A stretch of DNA of 64,000 nucleotides from Quercus robur (lineage: Eukaryota; Streptophyta; Magnoliopsida; Fagales; Fagaceae): positions 24,515,957 through 24,579,956 of the forward strand of contig NC_065538.1 of assembly GCF_932294415.1 (NCBI RefSeq), written 5' to 3'. Below are positions 61,114 to 64,000 of this stretch, one piece after another. The notes beneath the pieces are model-generated. The model saw only the letters and a list, made by a program, of their open reading frames with translations, had not been told where the DNA came from and made no database searches. How positions within the stretch are numbered: position 1 is the first letter of the stretch; every line of letters starts with the position of its first letter. A program made the translations under genes and the position numbers.

Positions 61114-63572
61114 ATGGGTTCGTTCGAAAGGCTTGCAACGAGGGTTGTGGAGACTCAGATGCCGGTCATGGTTAAGGTATAAAGGCTAAAATTCCAACTG
61201 GGTTTTGTTTTTTCTTTCTGAATTTGTGTGTTTTCTAGCTTCAATTTGCATTTGGATTTGTGTAATACTGTATTATGTTTATGTTTTTGGTGGTGAAGAA
61301 GTGGGGATGTTTTGGTTTTCACAGGTACAGGAACTGCAGCGAAGCTACACAAATGCTGTGTCTTTGGCCCAGGTTTGTGTTTTCTTTTTTGGATTCCAAT
61401 GTTATGTTGTTGCAATTTGGTTTTAATTAAGGTGTTGCTGTTAGTGTTATCATTGAGTTATTGAGAAATGAGAGGAAAAACGTCATGTTTTAGTCTTCCT
61501 ATGTTGAATTGTTACTATATTGGTTTGGTGCTGAGTTTGATGAGTATGGAGGTACCAAGAAATTAGACCAGTTTTGTTTATTCTATGAAAATTAGGGTGT
61601 ATGGTGCAAATTTTGAAAGGTATGTTCTTTGTTTTGAAAGTTGGAAATTGAGGACAGGACATGGAAAATGTGTTTGGCAATGCATATTTTGAAACTATTT
61701 TTCCTAGTTATTCTAGAAAAATGGGTTCTTTTAGAGAATTCCAAAGGTTTTATTTATTTATTTTTTTGGGGGGTATTTGTTTACTGAATTTGTATAAGAA
61801 CATAAACGAAGAAAATGACATGATTAAGAAAATCTTTTCCCTTGTTAAATCCCAAAATTTCAAGTCCCCATTTTGTTATATTGCGACAAAACAACTTCAA
61901 GAAAATTTGGGGACGATCTATTTTTATTGTTGTCATATATGAAGCAAACATTCAACAGATTTCTGACTTGTTTGAACATTTTTTTTTTTAATTTTTTTAT
62001 TTTATTCCTGAAAAATTACAAGAATAATTTTAAGAAATTTTCATTTGGGAAGGTACGCTTAGTCCTGTTGTTTTGGTTATTCATGAGGCTTTGTTCATTG
62101 GTTGGAGGGTGTTAAATTTTTACTAGTGTTTATATCATTGGTTTATTTTTTGGTTGCAGCTTATACTATTAATTTAGAACTGTAATTTTAAGTGGCTTTT
62201 GTCCCTCAGTTGCATTTTTGTATGACTTGTTATGCTTGTGGTTGATATATGCTCTAGGGGGTAGTTTATTGGCTACCACCCCAACAGGCATTGGATAGGG
62301 TCAAAGAACTTGTATTCGAGCCTCCAATTAGTCGTTATGGTGCTGATGAAGGTATCCCTGAACTCAGGGAGGCATTGATAAGAAAGGTATCTATATTAAA
62401 GAGCTGCATCTCAAGCATCCTTTTCCATTGTTCATCTTAAAAAAAAAAAAAAAATCAGACCAATATGGCTATCCAACTGAAAGTTGTAAGTTAATTTGAT
62501 TTTGCAGATGCGTCTAGAAAATAAACTGAACAAATCTTCAGTGATGGTTACTGCAGGTGCAAATCAGGTAGGCAAGATCATTCTTATATTTTTTTTCCTC
62601 AAAATTTTATTAAATGCTATTGCCAAAAAAAAAAAATCAGTATTTAGCTTTTGGAATGTGACAGAGTTAAGTTGGAAAGCCAATTGTTTGCTCTACATGT
62701 TTAATTGCACAGCAGCTGGGATAAGGGAAGGGGGTCCACTTGGTGCAATCCAGTGCCTGATTGTGCATAAATGCAATCCTTCTATTGGTTCCTTGTTCTA
62801 GTGTCATGCTTTATTCTTCTGCCTATTAGGTGCTCCTCTTGCTTGCTTATCTGCAGTCTGATTTTTCAACATCACAATACAGCCTTAGCCTACCTGAGCA
62901 GCAAATTATAACATGTTGGCTAGGACCCAAAACAGAGGAGCAATATGTCTTTAAATGTGAAAATTTGAAGGTTGCCAATTTGCTTGTATCACAGAATTGA
63001 CTTTTTCTTGCTTTTAGAGCTAAAGTTGTTTGATTAGTTAGCCAGAAAACTCCTACATATTATGGAAGATGGTGGGATATGGTAATTATTTATGCCGCTC
63101 TAAAGATGCAAGAAGTTTTTCTCACAAAAGAGTTTGCATATGTGTATTTTCCCTTGAATGCTATATTTCCATGCCAGATTTTGCATATTTGTCAAATTTT
63201 CAGATTATAAACTGAACTTAAGATATGTCAAAAGTCATAGTTTTTTATTTCCTTTCACATAGTTTTTCATCATTATATGTTTAGGCATTGTGTAAGAAAC
63301 AAATTTCATGATACATAATTACTCATTTCATCGGCTTGAAACAAAGCACTTTGAATTTTTCAGCAGTTTTATAGTACTCATTACATGAAATCTGATGCAA
63401 CCTATTGCAATGCAGGCATTTGTAAATCTTGTTCTTACATTGTGTGATGCTGGGGATTCTGTTGTTATGTTTGCGCCATACTACTTCAATGCTTACATGT
63501 CCTTCCAAATGACTGGCATCACTAATATACTGGTGGGACCTGGTGACCCTAAGACACTATATCCAGATGCAG
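61114..63572 (+). CDS. ISS1/VAS1-like PLP aminotransferase, exons 1-5 (runs off right edge)
   Basis: Exons 61114-61176, 61325-61372, 62258-62386, 62508-62567 and 63416-63572 join in phase with GT/AG ends, giving 152 codons plus one base. The protein starts MGSFERLATRVVETQMPVMV. It continues VQELQRSYTNAVSLAQ, GVVYWLPPQQALDRVKELVF, then SRYGADEGIPELREALIRK, SVMVTAGANQAFVNLVLTLC (the region that contacts PLP phosphate in class I aminotransferases), DAGDSVVMFAPYYFNAYMSF and ITNILVGPGDPKTLYPDA. This matches the plant ISS1/VAS1 family. Members transfer the amino group, with methionine as donor, to indole-3-pyruvate and phenylpyruvate, and so lower auxin and ethylene precursors. The catalytic lysine would lie beyond the window. 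Intron 2 is about 0.9 kb; nothing is broken. Confidence 0.88.
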
Positions 63573-64000
63573 GTAAGATTAAGAAGCTTCATAACCTGCT
63601 CATTTTATATGAACTCTACTTCTTTTGACATTTCTGGGCTACCTCCTAATGGTTGTGCTGCTCCTTGTATGAAATTGGATATTAGCAATGTGAAGCAATT
63701 TATCAGAAAGGGAAATCTGGGTATTTAAGGTCTTAAACAATTATAACGGTTATAATAAATTCATATCTGGAGTATTATCTTCCATTGCCATTGCATTACA
63801 GAAAAGAATCATTTTAGTCTTCTGGTGCTTTGTTCTCATGTCTCATGACACACCTTGAGGTATACTGAGGGGTTTGTTTGCTTTACTAAGTGGGTTTGGT
63901 TGGTTTAAGGGTGGTGGTTTTACTGTGGAAGATGAGTTTGGCCAGTGTTTTTGTAGTGATTATGTTTGGGGTTTAGATTAATAAAAAATCCCAAATGTTT

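Noticed and set aside
61205-61426. Open frame spanning aminotransferase intron 1 and exon 2
   Set aside because: Wrong reading; the exon is used in phase from 61325, and the rest is intron.

Overview
This is AT-rich nuclear DNA from a flowering plant, most likely a woody eudicot. The evidence is genes split by GT/AG introns, plant-specific families (FBD-type F-box proteins, an A2 cyclin, an ISS1/VAS1-type aminotransferase, a plant P450, a plant DHHC S-acyltransferase), and dense plant transposons of Tourist, Stowaway, hAT, Mutator-like, Helitron, SINE, LINE and LTR types. The exact species cannot be read from the window.

Layout. Positions 1-19.0 kb hold a decaying tandem cluster of F-box/LRR/FBD genes: a partial gene at the left edge (3-1026), copy A with F-box start but one frameshift (6198-7941), a headless copy B (10799-11729), and a dead copy C (about 16190-18989). 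The cluster is broken up by insertions: inverted LTR-like arms (2088-5398), a large palindrome carrying a captured first exon (7961-10797) with a Tourist MITE inside it, a LINE tail, an hAT MITE sitting inside an exon of copy C, and a probable solo LTR. Positions 20594-23521 look like a complete non-autonomous Helitron that carries four intact exons of a DHHC palmitoyltransferase. The flanks of copies B and C (13.6-15.1 kb and 23.7-25.5 kb) are also paralogous, so the duplication unit was larger than the gene.

Positions 26859-33462 (minus strand) hold a complete cyclin A2 gene that I could resolve into 11 coding exons in consistent phase (484 codons plus stop). It has a destruction box, the cyclin box, and a likely 5'UTR intron and leader extending to about 35.1 kb. 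Positions 35.1-60 kb are almost gene-free: a dead CYP76-like P450 (44942-45985), several MITEs with recognisable target-site duplications, SINEs and minisatellites. From 61114 to the right edge lie the first five exons of an ISS1/VAS1-like PLP-dependent aminotransferase.

The two living genes (the cyclin and the aminotransferase) are unrelated in function. The most unusual structure is in copy A/B of the F-box cluster: a near-complete palindrome of about 0.95 kb arms, flanked by a direct duplication of about 0.94 kb of the F-box gene itself. The palindrome preserves in one arm the empty site of the Tourist element that landed in the other arm.
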